Source: Micromonospora terminaliae (GTDB lineage Bacteria > Actinomycetota > Actinomycetes > Mycobacteriales > Micromonosporaceae). From it: 64,000 nucleotides of DNA. Shown one piece after another: positions 45,373 to 55,900 of this stretch. The DNA lies in the NCBI RefSeq assembly GCF_009671205.1, contig NZ_CP045309.1, forward strand, positions 1,054,001 to 1,118,000, in the 5' to 3' direction. A program made the position numbers and the translations under genes. Position 1 is the first letter of the stretch; every line of letters begins with the position of its first letter. The notes beneath the pieces are model-generated. The model did no database searches. It was given only the letters and a program-made list of their open reading frames with translations, and was not told the DNA's origin.

Positions 45373-46614
45373 TCACGCCTCGGAGTCGCGATCGCCAAAT
45401 GCCGACTTCTCGGGCCCGACCGACGGGGCGGCAGGCTCCAGCGGCCGTCCCCGGCTCAGCAGCGCGTCGAGTAACGCGACCAGGGCCAGCACTCCGGCCA
45501 CCACGCTCAGCCCGACCATCGGTGCCCAGCGGGCCAATGCGGGCGTGAACAGCAGCAGGGCCACCAAGCCGAGCACCCGGGACTCGGAGACCCGGCCGAA
45601 GATCTCGTATTCCAGCAGCGTTCGGGCGACGAGGAAGAGCACCGGGCCGCCGACCACGAACAGGAGCAGACCGGGCCGTGGCGGCCCGAACGGATGGTCG
45701 ATCACCACCTCGTAGCCGACCGCGGTGACGAGCACGCCGAGCACGATCAGCAGGTGCGCGCGTTCCGACACCGTGCCGAGCCGGCCGGGCTTTCCCGCCC
45801 GACCCAACGCCTCGGGCAGCAGCAGGCCGGCGCGGTGGAAGTAGATCCGCCAGAGCAGCGCACTGGTGGCGAATGCGATCCCGAAGGCCGCGGCCCGCAC
45901 CGAGGAGTAGCCCGCGCCGCCGAACACCATGCTGATGACCAGGATCGTCTCTCCGAGTGCGACGAGGAACATCTGCTGGTGACGGTCGGCAAGATGCGTC
46001 CCCGCGATCCGCCATTGGTGCACCGCCGAGGCTCCGAGCCGCGGCACCGGCCAGCCCAGTGCCCAGGCGAGGTAGTCGACAGCGAGGGCGGCAGCCCACA
46101 GCGGCAGGCGAAGTGCGTCGGGTCCCACCGCGCCGGCCAGCCAGAGCGGCGCGCTCGCCGCGGCCCATGCGGCAAGCCGGAGCGGCACCAGACGTCGCGG
46201 GTGGCCACGCAGCGCGGCGGCGACCACCAGCGGCCGCACCACCATCACCACCAGGTACGCGGCGGCGAACGGCAGCGCTCGCTCCTCCAGGGCGCGTGGC
46301 AGCGTCACCGCCATGACCAGGCCGGCGAACATGGTGCCGACCACGACGGCCTGGATGATCGACCGCTCTGGTTCGTAGCGACTGGTGATCCAGACGGTGT
46401 GGGACCAGATCAGCCAGAGCGCCAGGAAGAGCAGCAGGGTGCCGCCGAGCCCCACGACGAGCGCCCAGCCGGTGTGAGCGCTCCGATCGACGAACCGTTG
46501 TGTGACCCGGGTGAGGGCCACGACGAAGGCCAGGTCGAAGAAGAGCTCCAGGAACGTGGCACGACCCGAACTCGTGGGAGGGCGCAGCAGGCCGGCCCCT
46601 CGTCCCCCCGCCAT
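45373..46614 (-). CDS. ltrA: Low temperature requirement A (LtrA) family membrane protein
   Basis: The 413-residue protein has about 11 helices and the LtrA signature close to the start (TFLELFFDLAFVVALTRVTQRF). It also has the conserved RYEPERS motif and ALGETILVISMVFG. Function of the family is unclear; it was named after a cold-sensitive Listeria mutant. Its base composition is a little lower in G+C at third positions than the neighbours. It is convergent with the DUF308-like gene and divergent from the SDR gene. Confidence 0.88.
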   Translation of the reverse strand: MAGGRGAGLLRPPTSSGRATFLELFFDLAFVVALTRVTQRFVDRSAHTGWALVVGLGGTLLLFLALWLIWSHTVWITSRYEPERSIIQAVVVGTMFAGLVMAVTLPRALEERALPFAAAYLVVMVVRPLVVAAALRGHPRRLVPLRLAAWAAASAPLWLAGAVGPDALRLPLWAAALAVDYLAWALGWPVPRLGASAVHQWRIAGTHLADRHQQMFLVALGETILVISMVFGGAGYSSVRAAAFGIAFATSALLWRIYFHRAGLLLPEALGRAGKPGRLGTVSERAHLLIVLGVLVTAVGYEVVIDHPFGPPRPGLLLFVVGGPVLFLVARTLLEYEIFGRVSESRVLGLVALLLFTPALARWAPMVGLSVVAGVLALVALLDALLSRGRPLEPAAPSVGPEKSAFGDRDSEA

Positions 46615-46741
46615 CGTCGCCTCCGTCCCCCTCGCCGCACCAACGAGCCAGCCGCCGGAGACGTCGCGTCTGCCTCGACGGCGTCCCCCGCACCCCGCTG
46701 CGCGCCCCGTGGCCCGGCCTGATCCTGACTCGACGCAGGGT

Positions 46742-46760
46742 CCGCGCCATGATGGCGCGG
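46742..46760. promoter_or_regulatory. Inverted repeat before the SDR gene
   Basis: CCGCGCCAT-G-ATGGCGCGG is a perfect 9-bp inverted repeat 25 bases before the ATG at 46785. It may be an operator. It also contains the alternative in-frame ATG at 46749. Confidence 0.35.
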
Positions 46761-46784
46761 GCCTTTCGACGTCTGGAGGACGGG

Positions 46785-47594
46785 ATGAACCTGCTCGTGG
46801 TGGGGGCCAGCGGCTTCCTCGGTGCCGAGGTGTGCCGGCAGGCGGTCGAGGCGGGGCACCGGGTGGTCGGCACGTACCACTCGGCCGCCGTCGCCGTGCC
46901 GGGTGTCGCGCCGCGCCGCCTCGACGTCACCGACCGCGCCGCCGTGCGCGCGCTGCTGACCGGGGTACGCCCCGACGCCGTCGTGGCCACCCCCTACCGG
47001 TACGGCGACTGGACGGTCACCGCGGACGGGGCGGCCCACATCGCGTGCGCCGCCGCCGAGGTGGGTGCCCGGCTCGTGCACCTGTCCAGCGACGCGCTGC
47101 ACGGCGGCCGGCCGACGCCCTATCTGGACGACGACGTGCCCACGCCGGTGAACGCGTACGGGGCGGCGAAGGCGGCCGCCGAGACGGCGGTGCGGGCGGT
47201 GGACCCGGGGGCGCTGCTGGTGCGGACCTCGCTGATCGTGGGGGAGGGGAGCAAGCAGATCCAGCTCTGCCGGGACGCCCTGGCCGGCCGGGCCGTCCTC
47301 TTCACCGACGAGGCCCGCTGCCCCGTGCACGTGTCCGACCTCGCCGCGGCGGTGCTCGAACTGGTGCCCACCGATCTGGCCGGCCCGCTCAACGTGGCCG
47401 GCCCGGAGGCGGTCAGCCGTGCCGAGATGGGGCTGCTCGTGGCCCGCCGGCTCGGTCTCGACGCCGGTGGGCTCAGGACGACCACCACCGCAGAGCTGGG
47501 CCGGCGCCACCCCGGGGAGGTGCGCCTCGACTCGTCCCGGGCCGCCGGGCTGCTGCGTACCCGCCTGCGCGGCATCACTGAGGTGCTGGTCTGA
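46785..47594 (+). CDS. NAD-dependent epimerase/RmlD-like SDR protein
   Basis: The 269-residue extended short-chain reductase has the dinucleotide motif VVGASGFLGAEVCRQAV (about 6-22) and the RmlD-like motif SSDALHGGRPTPYLDDDVPTPVNAYGAAKAAAE, with Tyr and Lys of the active site in AYGAAK. Such proteins include dTDP-dehydrorhamnose reductases and flavonoid/sugar reductases. The ATG at 46785 follows GGAGGACGGG. It is followed by the operator array of the ArsR-type gene. The substrate is unknown. Confidence 0.82.
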   Translation: MNLLVVGASGFLGAEVCRQAVEAGHRVVGTYHSAAVAVPGVAPRRLDVTDRAAVRALLTGVRPDAVVATPYRYGDWTVTADGAAHIACAAAEVGARLVHLSSDALHGGRPTPYLDDDVPTPVNAYGAAKAAAETAVRAVDPGALLVRTSLIVGEGSKQIQLCRDALAGRAVLFTDEARCPVHVSDLAAAVLELVPTDLAGPLNVAGPEAVSRAEMGLLVARRLGLDAGGLRTTTTAELGRRHPGEVRLDSSRAAGLLRTRLRGITEVLV

Positions 47595-47599
47595 CCTTC

Positions 47600-47659
47600 C
47601 TTGCACAGTTTCTGTGCACAACTCTTGTGCACAGAAACTGTGCACAGATATTGTGCATG
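47600..47659. promoter_or_regulatory. Phased TGTGCACA operator array
   Basis: Three perfect TGTGCACA palindromes (47613-47620, 47626-47633, 47639-47646) and two degenerate copies at the ends (47600-47607, 47652-47659) are each exactly 13 bases apart. The core is also a perfect 20-base inverted repeat (47602-47621 with 47625-47644, centre CTC). It ends two bases before the regulator ATG. Confidence 0.8.
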
Positions 47660-47661
47660 GC

Positions 47662-48255
47662 ATGGACATCGAGGGATCGCGTCCCGAGCCGCGCGAGGTG
47701 CGGCTGGACCACCGACAGGCGCGGGTGCTGGCCCACCCGCTGCGGATGCGCCTGGTCGGCGCCCTGCGGGTGAAGGGCCCGTCGACCGCCACGGCGCTGG
47801 CCGAGATGCTCGGCACCAACACCGGCGCCACCAGCTACCACCTGCGGCAGCTCGCCGAGGTGGGGCTCGTCGTGGAGGACCCGGACCGGGGTACCGGCCG
47901 GCAGCGCTGGTGGCAGGCCGCGCACGACGTCACCAACTGGGAACCGAGCGACTTCGACGACGACCCGGACGCCCGCGCCGCCATCGACTGGATCCAGGGT
48001 GACCAGGTGCGCCTCCTGGCCCAGCACGCCGAGCAGTGGTTCGCCACCCAGCACGAGTGGGCGCCGGAGTGGCGGGACGCCTTCGGCATGAGCGACAGCT
48101 TCATGACCGTCCCGGCCGCCCGGCTCACGCAGATCCAGGCCGAGGTCTGGGAACTTCTCGAACGCCACCGCAGCGAGGCCGACCCGGCCGAGCCGGGCGC
48201 CGAGCCGGTGCAGATCTTCCTCGCCACCTACCCGCTGCCCAAGGAGTTCCGGTGA
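47662..48255 (+). CDS. ArsR-type winged-helix regulator
   Basis: The 197-residue protein starts at ATG 47662. It has a winged helix of the ArsR/HTH_20 type (VLAHPLRMRLVGALRVKGPSTATALAEMLGTNTGATSYHLRQLAEVGLVVEDPDRGTGRQRWWQAAHD, about 17-85), then an uncharacterised helical C-terminal domain. No Cys metal site is present, so it is not a metal sensor of the classic kind. The TGTGCACA array directly ahead and the overlapping MFS gene behind (GTGA) indicate it regulates its own operon. Confidence 0.9.
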   Translation: MDIEGSRPEPREVRLDHRQARVLAHPLRMRLVGALRVKGPSTATALAEMLGTNTGATSYHLRQLAEVGLVVEDPDRGTGRQRWWQAAHDVTNWEPSDFDDDPDARAAIDWIQGDQVRLLAQHAEQWFATQHEWAPEWRDAFGMSDSFMTVPAARLTQIQAEVWELLERHRSEADPAEPGAEPVQIFLATYPLPKEFR

Positions 48256-49628
48256 CCGCGCTCTCCGTACGCCAGGTCCGGTTCCGTTACCTCACCCTCT
48301 ACGGGCTGCGCTGGCTGCCCACCGGCCTGCTCATCCCGGTGATGATCCTGCTCATGCAGGAGCGCGGCCTGTCGCTGTCCCAGATCGGCCTGGTGGCCAC
48401 CGCGCAGGGCGTGCTCGTGCTGGCGCTGGAACTGCCCACCGGCGGCCTGGCCGACGCGCTCGGCCGCAAGCCGGTGCTGTTCGTCGCCTGGGCGGTCTGC
48501 CTCGTCTCGCTGGTGCTCTTCGTGGTGGCCGACTCGTTCTGGATGTTCTTCCTGGTCTGGGCGTTGCAGGGGATCTACCGGGCGCTCGACAGCGGCCCCC
48601 TGGAGTCCTGGTACGTCGACGCCACCCTGGCCGCCGACCCGGAGGCCGAGTACGAGCGCGGGCTCGGCTGGGCCGGCACGGTCATCGGTGTCGCCATCGG
48701 CGCCGGCGCGCTGCTCGGCGGCGGCCTGGTCGCGCTCGGGCCGGTCGGGCCGGTCAGCGCGCTGACCCTCCCCGTGCTGGTGGCCATCGTCCTGCAGGCG
48801 GCCGCGCTGGTCGCGCTCACCGTGCTGCTGGTGGAACACCGGCCGGCCCGGGGCGCCGCCGCCGTGCGGGCCTCGGTGGCCGAGGCACCCCGGATGGTCG
48901 GCCAGGCCGTCGGCCTGCTGCGCCGCAACCGGGTGCTGCTCGCGCTGGTCGCCGTCGAGCTGTTCTGGGGCTTCGGCATGATCACCTTCGAGTCGCTGCT
49001 GCCGGTGCGCCTGGCCGAGGTGGTCGGCGGCGCCGACCGGGCCGCCGCGCTGCTCGGCCCGGCCAGTTCGGCGGCCTGGCTGGCCAACGCGGCCGGCGCC
49101 GCGCTGACCCCGCTGCTGCTGCGCCGCCTCGGTGCCGCGCCCGCCGCCGCGCTCATGCGGGTGCTCCAGGGCGTCACCGTGGTCGGGATGGGCCTGCTCG
49201 CCGGCCCGGTCGGCGTGCTCATCGCCTACCTGGCCTGCTACACCGTGCACGGCGCGTCGAACCCGCTGCACATGGGGCTGCTGCACCGGCAGGTCGACGG
49301 TCCCTACCGGACCAGCGTGCTCTCGCTGAACTCGATGATGGGCCAGCCGGCCGGCGCGCTCGGCGCGGTGGTGCTGACCGCCCTGGCCGACGCCACCAGC
49401 GTCACCGTCGCCATGCTGGTCGGCGCCGTGGTGCTCGCCGTGGCCGCCCCCCTCTACCTGCCGGCCTGGCGGGTCGGGCGCCGGACGGCGACGGCGGAGC
49501 CCGAGGCGGGCGAGCAGCGGCCCGGTGACTCGGCCGCCGGCCCGGGCCACCCCGGCCGGGCGCTCGACCCCGCCGGCCCGGTGGACCCCGGCACGGTCGT
49601 CGTCTCCGCGCCGGCCCGGTCGGACTGA
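48252..49628 (+). CDS. MFS transporter
   Basis: The 458-residue carrier has 12 predicted helices. Motif A-like segment ADALGRKPVLFVAW occurs after helix 2, and LPTGGLADALGRK is in the loop. The start GTG 48252 overlaps the regulator's stop by four bases. The Pro/Ala-rich C-terminal tail (about 415-458) is cytoplasmic and disordered. It lacks the 14-helix DHA2 pattern. Its co-transcription with an ArsR-type regulator and absence of other genes suggest drug or metabolite efflux. Substrate unknown. Confidence 0.88.
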   Translation: MTALSVRQVRFRYLTLYGLRWLPTGLLIPVMILLMQERGLSLSQIGLVATAQGVLVLALELPTGGLADALGRKPVLFVAWAVCLVSLVLFVVADSFWMFFLVWALQGIYRALDSGPLESWYVDATLAADPEAEYERGLGWAGTVIGVAIGAGALLGGGLVALGPVGPVSALTLPVLVAIVLQAAALVALTVLLVEHRPARGAAAVRASVAEAPRMVGQAVGLLRRNRVLLALVAVELFWGFGMITFESLLPVRLAEVVGGADRAAALLGPASSAAWLANAAGAALTPLLLRRLGAAPAAALMRVLQGVTVVGMGLLAGPVGVLIAYLACYTVHGASNPLHMGLLHRQVDGPYRTSVLSLNSMMGQPAGALGAVVLTALADATSVTVAMLVGAVVLAVAAPLYLPAWRVGRRTATAEPEAGEQRPGDSAAGPGHPGRALDPAGPVDPGTVVVSAPARSD

Positions 49629-49639
49629 CCGCCGCTTCG

Positions 49640-49673
49640 CCCCGTCCGGCCGGTCACTGCCGGCCGGGCGGGG
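49640..49673. terminator. Bidirectional terminator
   Basis: A 14-bp stem (49640-49653 with 49660-49673) with one T-G wobble and a 6-base loop lies between the convergent MFS and GNAT genes. Confidence 0.75.
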
Positions 49674-49779
49674 TCCCGGGGGTGCGGAAACCGCCGGACC
49701 GGCGAGGTGGCGCGCGCCGGGTGGTTGAGGGGCCGGGCGTGGTGGCGGGGCTGAGTCGGAGGTGGTCGTGGTGGGTGGG

Positions 49780-50520
49780 TCAGGCCAGGTGGACCGAGGT
49801 GCGGGGCTCGGTGCCGGCGTAGCCGAGCCGGCGGTAGAGCCGGATCGCCCCCACGTTGGCGGTGTAGACGCCGAGCGCCACCTGGTCGTGCCGGCCCAGC
49901 AGGGCACGGGTCATCCCGGCGGTGAGCGCCGCGCCGAGCCCGCGGCCCCGCCGGTCGGGCGCCACGGTCAGCCCGGCCAGGAAGCCGATGTCCCCCCGGC
50001 TCCGGTCGGCCCCGCACGCCACCAGGCGGTCGCCGTCGCGGATGCCGTACCAGTCGACGATGCGCGGGTCGCCCGGGCGGGAGGTCGTGCTGGGGAAGGC
50101 CTCCTCGATGAGCGCGGCCAGCGCGGGGTGGTCGGCCTCGCCGAGGCGGACGACCCGCCCCTCCTCCGGCTGCTCCGGCGGCGCGGCGGTGGTCCAGAGG
50201 AAGTCCCACTCGTCGAGCCGGGCCACGGTGAGGCGGTCGACCACCGCCGCCGGGTCCGTCCGGGGCAGGTGCAGCCACTGGCCGGCGTGCAGCGTCCCGT
50301 CCGCCACCAGGCCCGCGAAGACGTCCAGCGCCGGCCCGGGCGCCCCGAGCGCGCCGCCGGCCGGCCCGTGCTCCGGCGGGAGCAGCCAGCCGACCGCACC
50401 GTCCCGCCGCCAGCCCCGCGCCTCCTGGTCCCGCCAGAGGGCGTGCCGGGCGTACGGGTGGTGACCGGTGGCGGCGAGCAGGGTGTCCCGCCCCAGCAGG
50501 ACCTGGTCGGCAGTGATCAT
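49780..50520 (-). CDS. GNAT family N-acetyltransferase (long form)
   Basis: The 246-residue protein has a C-terminal GNAT domain with the acetyl-CoA motif VAPDRRGRGLGAALTAGMTRA (about 187-207) and the last strand/helix ALGVYTANVGAIRLYRRLGYAGTE. The first 110 residues form an extra N-terminal region, possibly a degenerate GNAT fold. Acceptor unknown. ATG at 50520 is divergent from another GNAT gene at 50547; only 26 bases lie between the two starts. Confidence 0.85.
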   Translation of the reverse strand: MITADQVLLGRDTLLAATGHHPYARHALWRDQEARGWRRDGAVGWLLPPEHGPAGGALGAPGPALDVFAGLVADGTLHAGQWLHLPRTDPAAVVDRLTVARLDEWDFLWTTAAPPEQPEEGRVVRLGEADHPALAALIEEAFPSTTSRPGDPRIVDWYGIRDGDRLVACGADRSRGDIGFLAGLTVAPDRRGRGLGAALTAGMTRALLGRHDQVALGVYTANVGAIRLYRRLGYAGTEPRTSVHLA

Positions 50521-50546
50521 GCGGCCAGCCTACGAGAGGAGAACTC

Positions 50547-51101
50547 GTGACTCCCGTCCACTCCGTACGACCGGTGCGACTGACCGGTTCCCGCTGCGAG
50601 CTGCGCGAACTGGGTGACGCCGACGTCGCGTCGCTGTACGCGCTGATGACCGACCCGCGGGTCTTCGACCGGGTGCTCGACGAGCAGCCGCCCTCCCCGG
50701 ACGAGCTCCGGGACGCCGTGTCGGCGTGGCGGGCCGAGGCCGACGGCGACCCGCGACCGGTGTACCGGCTGGCTGCCGTCGAGGGCGACCGGCTGGTCGG
50801 GCTGGGCACCCTGACCGTGGAGAGCCCGCAGCACCGGCGTGGGGAGATCGGCTACGTGGTGCACGCCGACCACTGGGGCCGGGGCCTCGGCAGCGAGATC
50901 GCCGGCCTGCTGCTGCGGCTCGCGTTCGAGCAGGTGGGCCTGCACCGCGTCGAGGCGACCACCCGCCCGGACCACGTCGCCTCGGTCCGGGTGCTGGAGA
51001 AGGCCGGCCTGCGGCGGGAGGGGATCAGCCGGGACCACCTGCTGGTCCGCGGCTCCTGGTGGGACTCGGTCCGGTACGCGATCCTCGCCACCGACCGCTG
51101 A
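50547..51101 (+). CDS. GNAT family N-acetyltransferase (RimJ/RimL-like)
   Basis: The 184-residue protein starts [27 protein letters not shown], the RimJ/RimL-type opening. It has the CoA motif [19 protein letters not shown] (Q/R-x-x-G-x-G/A) and [25 protein letters not shown]. Such enzymes acetylate ribosomal proteins or small amines. It is divergent from the longer acetyltransferase. Confidence 0.88.
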   Translation: MTPVHSVRPVRLTGSRCELRELGDADVASLYALMTDPRVFDRVLDEQPPSPDELRDAVSAWRAEADGDPRPVYRLAAVEGDRLVGLGTLTVESPQHRRGEIGYVVHADHWGRGLGSEIAGLLLRLAFEQVGLHRVEATTRPDHVASVRVLEKAGLRREGISRDHLLVRGSWWDSVRYAILATDR

Positions 51102-51209
51102 CGCGACCGGCCGTCGGCAGGGCGGGCGTTCCACGGTGGAGATTGACGAACAGACCGATTGGGTACATCCGTCGCCGACCTACTGGGACCCCCCACCGGA
51201 GGAACGACC

Positions 51210-51422
51210 ATGCTCGCCATTCTCGCGGCCATCGTGTTCGGCTTCGCCCTGTTGATCGATTTCCTGAACACGAACCTCGGCGCGCCCGACCTGTTCAACA
51301 CCCACACCCTCATGCTCATCGGCTTCCTGCTGCTCTCCCTCTACCTGGCCGGGGTCGGCTCGGGCACGCGGGGCGGTGGCGGCGGCCGGTGGTACCGGGG
51401 CCGGCGCCCGGGTCGCGGCTGA
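51210..51422 (+). CDS. Small two-helix membrane protein (70 residues)
   Basis: ATG 51210 follows CGGAGGAACGACC. The peptide has two helices ([18 protein letters not shown] and [17 protein letters not shown]) joined by [13 protein letters not shown], then a Gly/Arg-rich tail. It resembles small conserved actinobacterial membrane proteins, but I do not recognise a named family. It stands alone before rarA. Confidence 0.7.
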   Translation: MLAILAAIVFGFALLIDFLNTNLGAPDLFNTHTLMLIGFLLLSLYLAGVGSGTRGGGGGRWYRGRRPGRG

Positions 51423-51496
51423 CCGGAAACGACCATCCGGGCCGGGCCGGCGGCGCGATTCCAGCGTCGTCGGCCCGGCCCGGTACTGTTCTCGTG

Positions 51497-52987
51497 ATGG
51501 AATCCGACGCCCTCTTCACCCTCGGCGAGCCCGCCGGAGCGCCCAGCGCCCCCGCAGGTTCCGGCGGCGTCGACGGGTTCACCGCCGCCGCGGCGGATTC
51601 GCCGCTGCCCGTCCGGATGCGGCCGGCCACCATCGACGAGCTGGTCGGCCAGGACCACCTGCTCGCGCCCGGCGCCCCGCTGCGCCAGCTGGTCGAGTCC
51701 GCGGCCCCGATGTCGGTGATCCTCTGGGGGCCGCCCGGCAGCGGCAAGACCACGATCGCGCACCTGGTGGCCCGCGCCACCGACCGCCGCTTCGTCGCCA
51801 TGTCGGCCCTGACGGCCGGAGTGAAGGACGTGCGGGCCGTCATCGAGACGGCCCGCCGCCAGCGCCGCGCCGGTGGCCCGCCGACCGTGCTCTTCATCGA
51901 CGAGGTGCACCGCTTCAGCAAGACCCAGCAGGACTCGCTGCTCGCCGCCGTCGAGGACCGCACGGTCACCCTGCTCGCGGCGACCACCGAAAACCCGTAC
52001 TTCTCGGTCATCTCGCCGCTGCTGTCCCGCTGCGTGCTGCTGACCCTCCAGCCGCTCGACGACGACGCCGTCCGCGGCCTGCTGCGCCGCGCGGTCGCCG
52101 ACGAGCGCGGGCTGGGCGGCGCGCTCACCCTGGCGACCGACGCCGAGGACCACCTCGTCCGCCTCGCCGGCGGTGACGTCCGCAAGGCGCTCACCGCGCT
52201 GGAGGCGGCGGCGGCCACCGCGACCGCCCGCGGCGCCGACCGGATCGACCTCGCCGTGGCCGAGCAGGCCGTCGACGTGGCGGCCGTCCGCTACGACCGC
52301 GACGGCGACGCCCACTACGACGTGACCAGCGCGTTCATCAAGAGCATGCGCGGCTCGGACGTGGACGCCGCGCTGCACTGGCTGGCCCGGATGCTGGTGG
52401 CCGGTGAGGACGCCCGGTTCATCGCCCGGCGCATGGTGATCTTCGCGAGCGAGGACGTCGGCATGGCCGACCCCACCGCGCTGACCGTCGCCACCGCCGC
52501 CGCGCACGCCGTGGAATACGTCGGCCTGCCCGAGGCCCAGCTCAACCTGGCCCAGGCGGTCATCCACCTGGCCACCGCCCCGAAGTCCAACTCGGCCACC
52601 ACCGCCATCGGCGCGGCCATCGCCGACGTGCGCGCCGGCCGCGGCGGTGTGGTGCCACGCGGGCTGCGCGACTCCCACTACGCCGGCGCCCGGGGCCTCG
52701 GGCACGGCACCGGTTACCGCTACCCTCACGACGACCAGCGCGGGGTGGTCACCCAGCAGTACGTCCCGGACGACCTCGTCGGGACCGACTACTACCAACC
52801 CAGCGGGCACGGCGCGGAGCGGGCGGTGGCCACCCGGCTCCCGTTGCTGCGCCGGATCGTGCGCGGGCTGCCCGCGCCACCGGCACGGGTCGAGGCCGCG
52901 GTGAGCGGCGCCCGCCCGGCGGACGCCGCGCGGGCCGACGGCGCGAACGAGGGCGGCGGCGACGCCGTCGGGGAGGGTCAGCAGTGA
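51497..52987 (+). CDS. rarA: Replication-associated recombination protein A (RarA/MgsA)
   Basis: The 496-residue AAA+ ATPase has Walker A GPPGSGKT (about 78-85), Walker [11 protein letters not shown], sensor 1 ([19 protein letters not shown]) and the RarA C-terminal domain ([48 protein letters not shown]). It acts at stalled forks in tetramers. An acidic/Ala-rich 40-residue N-terminus and a 70-residue C-terminal tail extend it beyond E. coli RarA (447). It overlaps the next gene by four bases. Confidence 0.95.
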   Translation: MESDALFTLGEPAGAPSAPAGSGGVDGFTAAAADSPLPVRMRPATIDELVGQDHLLAPGAPLRQLVESAAPMSVILWGPPGSGKTTIAHLVARATDRRFVAMSALTAGVKDVRAVIETARRQRRAGGPPTVLFIDEVHRFSKTQQDSLLAAVEDRTVTLLAATTENPYFSVISPLLSRCVLLTLQPLDDDAVRGLLRRAVADERGLGGALTLATDAEDHLVRLAGGDVRKALTALEAAAATATARGADRIDLAVAEQAVDVAAVRYDRDGDAHYDVTSAFIKSMRGSDVDAALHWLARMLVAGEDARFIARRMVIFASEDVGMADPTALTVATAAAHAVEYVGLPEAQLNLAQAVIHLATAPKSNSATTAIGAAIADVRAGRGGVVPRGLRDSHYAGARGLGHGTGYRYPHDDQRGVVTQQYVPDDLVGTDYYQPSGHGAERAVATRLPLLRRIVRGLPAPPARVEAAVSGARPADAARADGANEGGGDAVGEGQQ

Positions 52988-55900
52988 TGGCGCGTGGTCC
53001 GGAGCGGCCGGCGGACGGCCCCGACGAGCGGCGGGACCCGCGTGCCAAGGGCCGTCGGTGGGGCCGGGGCAGGGCCGACGCCGAGCCGGCCGAGGCGACC
53101 GGGGGCGAGGAGTTCGGCTGGATCGACGACCTGCGGACGGCCAAGCAGCAGCGCAGCGACCTCGGCCCGGACGGGGAGGCGCCCGGCGCCGTACCGCCCG
53201 CCCGGGGCGGACTGCCGCCCGCCGCTCCGGGGCCGCGCCCCGGTCCGTCCGCGCCGCAACCGCCCGGGGCCGCCCACCCGTCCGCGCCGCAACCGCCCGC
53301 GGCTGCCCGCCCGGCTGCGCCGCAACCGCCCGCGGCTGCCCGCCCGGCTGCGCCGCAACCGCCCACGCCCGCCCGCCCGGCTGCGCCGCAACCGCCCGCC
53401 GCCGCCCGCCCGGGGGCGGCACCGCAGTCCGGAGCCTCCCGGCCCGGGCCGGAGGCCCCGCCCGCCCGCCGTGGCGCCGAGGCCGGCCCGGCCGGGCCCG
53501 CCACGCCGCCGCCGCGCCCCGGCGGCCCCGATCCGGCGGCCCCGCGCCGCCCCGTCGACGGGCCGTGGCCCGGCGCACCCGAACCGCCCCGGCGCCCCGC
53601 CGAGCCCACCCGCGGCCCCGGCGAGGCGTCCCGCCCGCCGCGCCGCAACCCGGACGCGCCGACCGGCCAGCAGCCGCCGGCTCCCGGCCGGGCGAGCGGC
53701 CCGCCCGGCCCGCGCGTCGCGCCCCCCGCCGGGCCGATGCCCGGCCGGGCCGGCCAGGGCCCCGCAGCCGAACGCGGTTACGGCGGCCCGAACCCCGGTC
53801 CCGCCTGGCCCGGCCCGGACGGTGCCCGGAACGCGGTTCCGGCCGCCCCGCCCACCCCGCGCGGCCGGCACGGCGCCGAGGCGCCCACCGGCCCCCGGCC
53901 GGGTGGCGTGGACCCCGCGGCGCGCCCCGTCTCCGGTGGCGGCCGGCGAGCTCTGCCCGACGACGTCGACCCGGGCGCCCGCCCCGTCTCCGGCGCCGGT
54001 CGCCGGTCGGCCCCCGACGGCGGCGCGCCCGCGCCGGGCCGTCGCGGCGCACCCGGCGTCGACCCCGGCGTCCGGCCCGTCTCCGGCGGCGGCCGGCGAG
54101 CGGCGCCCGAGAGTGCTCCGCCCGCCGCCGGCCACCCGGCCGCCACGGGCGCCGGCGACCCCGCGGTACGGCCCGTCTCCGGCGCCGGCGGGCGCGCCAC
54201 CGTCGAGCCCGGGCGCACCGGCGTGCCCTCGGCGCGCGCCGCCGCGCCCGGTGTCGGCCGCCCCGCCGACCCGGTGACCGGCGGACCCCAGCCCGGTGAC
54301 CCGCAGCCGCGCCGGGGCCGCGCCCCGCAACGCCCCGATCCGTCCACCGTCGGCGGGCCTGTCGTCGACGGTGCCGTCGGTCGGCCCGGTGGCCGACGTC
54401 GCGCCGGGGACGCGGACCAGCCGGTGGTGCCGCGCAGCGGGAACGCCCCGCCGCTGCCCGGTGCCGGTCCCGACATCGACCGCCGAGCGGACGGCCCCAC
54501 CCCGATCCCGCGCCGCGCCGCCGCCGCGCCCGCCCCCCGGCCCGGCGCCGACGTCCCGCCCGCGGGCCGCCGCGCGGGTACCGTCCCGCCCTCCACGCCG
54601 GGCCACCACGCGGCTCCCGACGCCCCGGCGGTCCCACCCGGGCGCCGGGCCGCGCCCGACGACACCGCGTCGCCGGCCACCGGGCGCGGCGGGCCGGACG
54701 CCGTCGCCGCCCCGCGAGGCCGCCGTGCCGCTCCCGACGAGACGGCCATGCCGTCCGGCCGGCGGGCTGCCGCCGGCGACGCCACGGCGCCGGGCCGCCG
54801 GAGTGCCCCCGACGGCACGACGCCGACGCCCGGCCGCCGGGTCCCCGGCGACGTCCCGCCGGCGTCCGGCCGCCGGGCCGCGCCGGATGCGCCGGCCGAG
54901 CGCCCTGCCGCTCCCGACGCCCCGACCGGCCGCCGTGCCACCGCAGACCCCCCGGCGGGCCGCCGTGCCGCCCCCGACGCCCCGACCGGAAGCGGCGTAC
55001 CCGGCGACGCTCCGCCGGCCCCGCGACGCGCGGCCCGCGAGGCCGCCGACGAGGCCCGGCCGCAGCGGCCCGAGCGGCCCGCGGACTGGCTCCGACAGGC
55101 CGGCCGCACCTCGCACAGCGATCCCGCCATGCCGGCCGTCCGCCGCCCCGGCGGCCCCGCCGACGATCCGGCCGCCGCACGGCACGGTGGACCGGCCGGC
55201 CCGGACCGTGGCGCGGCCGGCCCGGACCGTGGCGCGGCCGGCCGGGCCGGCGCGGCCGTGCCGCCGCTGAAGCCCGACCAGGCCGCTCCCGCCCGCGGCG
55301 CGGCCCGTCCCGGCGGCCCGGCCGGTCCCGGCGACGGCGACCGCACCGGCGGGCTGCCGCCCGTCGGCCCCCGGCCCGGGGGACGCCCGCCCGCCGACGA
55401 CCCGGCCCGCACCGGTGGTTTCCCCGCCGGCGGTGACCCCGCCCGCACCGGTGGTTTCCCCGTCGGCGGTGACCCGGCGCGCACCGGTGGCCTGCCGACG
55501 GGCGATCGTTCCGGCCGGCGTGGTCCGGCCGGTGCCGGTGGTTTCGCCGCCGGCGACCCGGCCCGGACCGGCGGGTTCCCGACCGGCAGTGAGCCGGAGC
55601 GCGCCGGTCCCGACGCCGGCCGTCGCCCCGCCGCGCCGGGACGCACCGGAGCGGGTCCAGCCGGCGGCGACGCCCGTGGTACAGCCCGTGGCGCGGCCCG
55701 CCCGGACGGCGGAGCGCCGACCGGCGACCTCCACCCGGCCGGGGAGCCCCGCGCCGCGGCCGCTGCGGCGCCGGTGGCCCGGGCTGCCGCCGGGGTGGCC
55801 CGCCCCACGGGCCCGGATGAGCGCCCGGCCGGCCGGGCGAACGCGCCGGCGCCCACGCGGCCCGGCCCCGGTGGCCAGGGCGCGGTGCCGCCGGGACCCG

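Noticed and set aside
47600..47661. CRISPR or insertion-sequence end
   Set aside because: The 13-bp period is far too short for CRISPR, and there is no transposase or target duplication.
53248..53412. CRISPR-like repeat array
   Set aside because: Units are 33 bp, contiguous, without unique spacers, and in frame within a coding gene.
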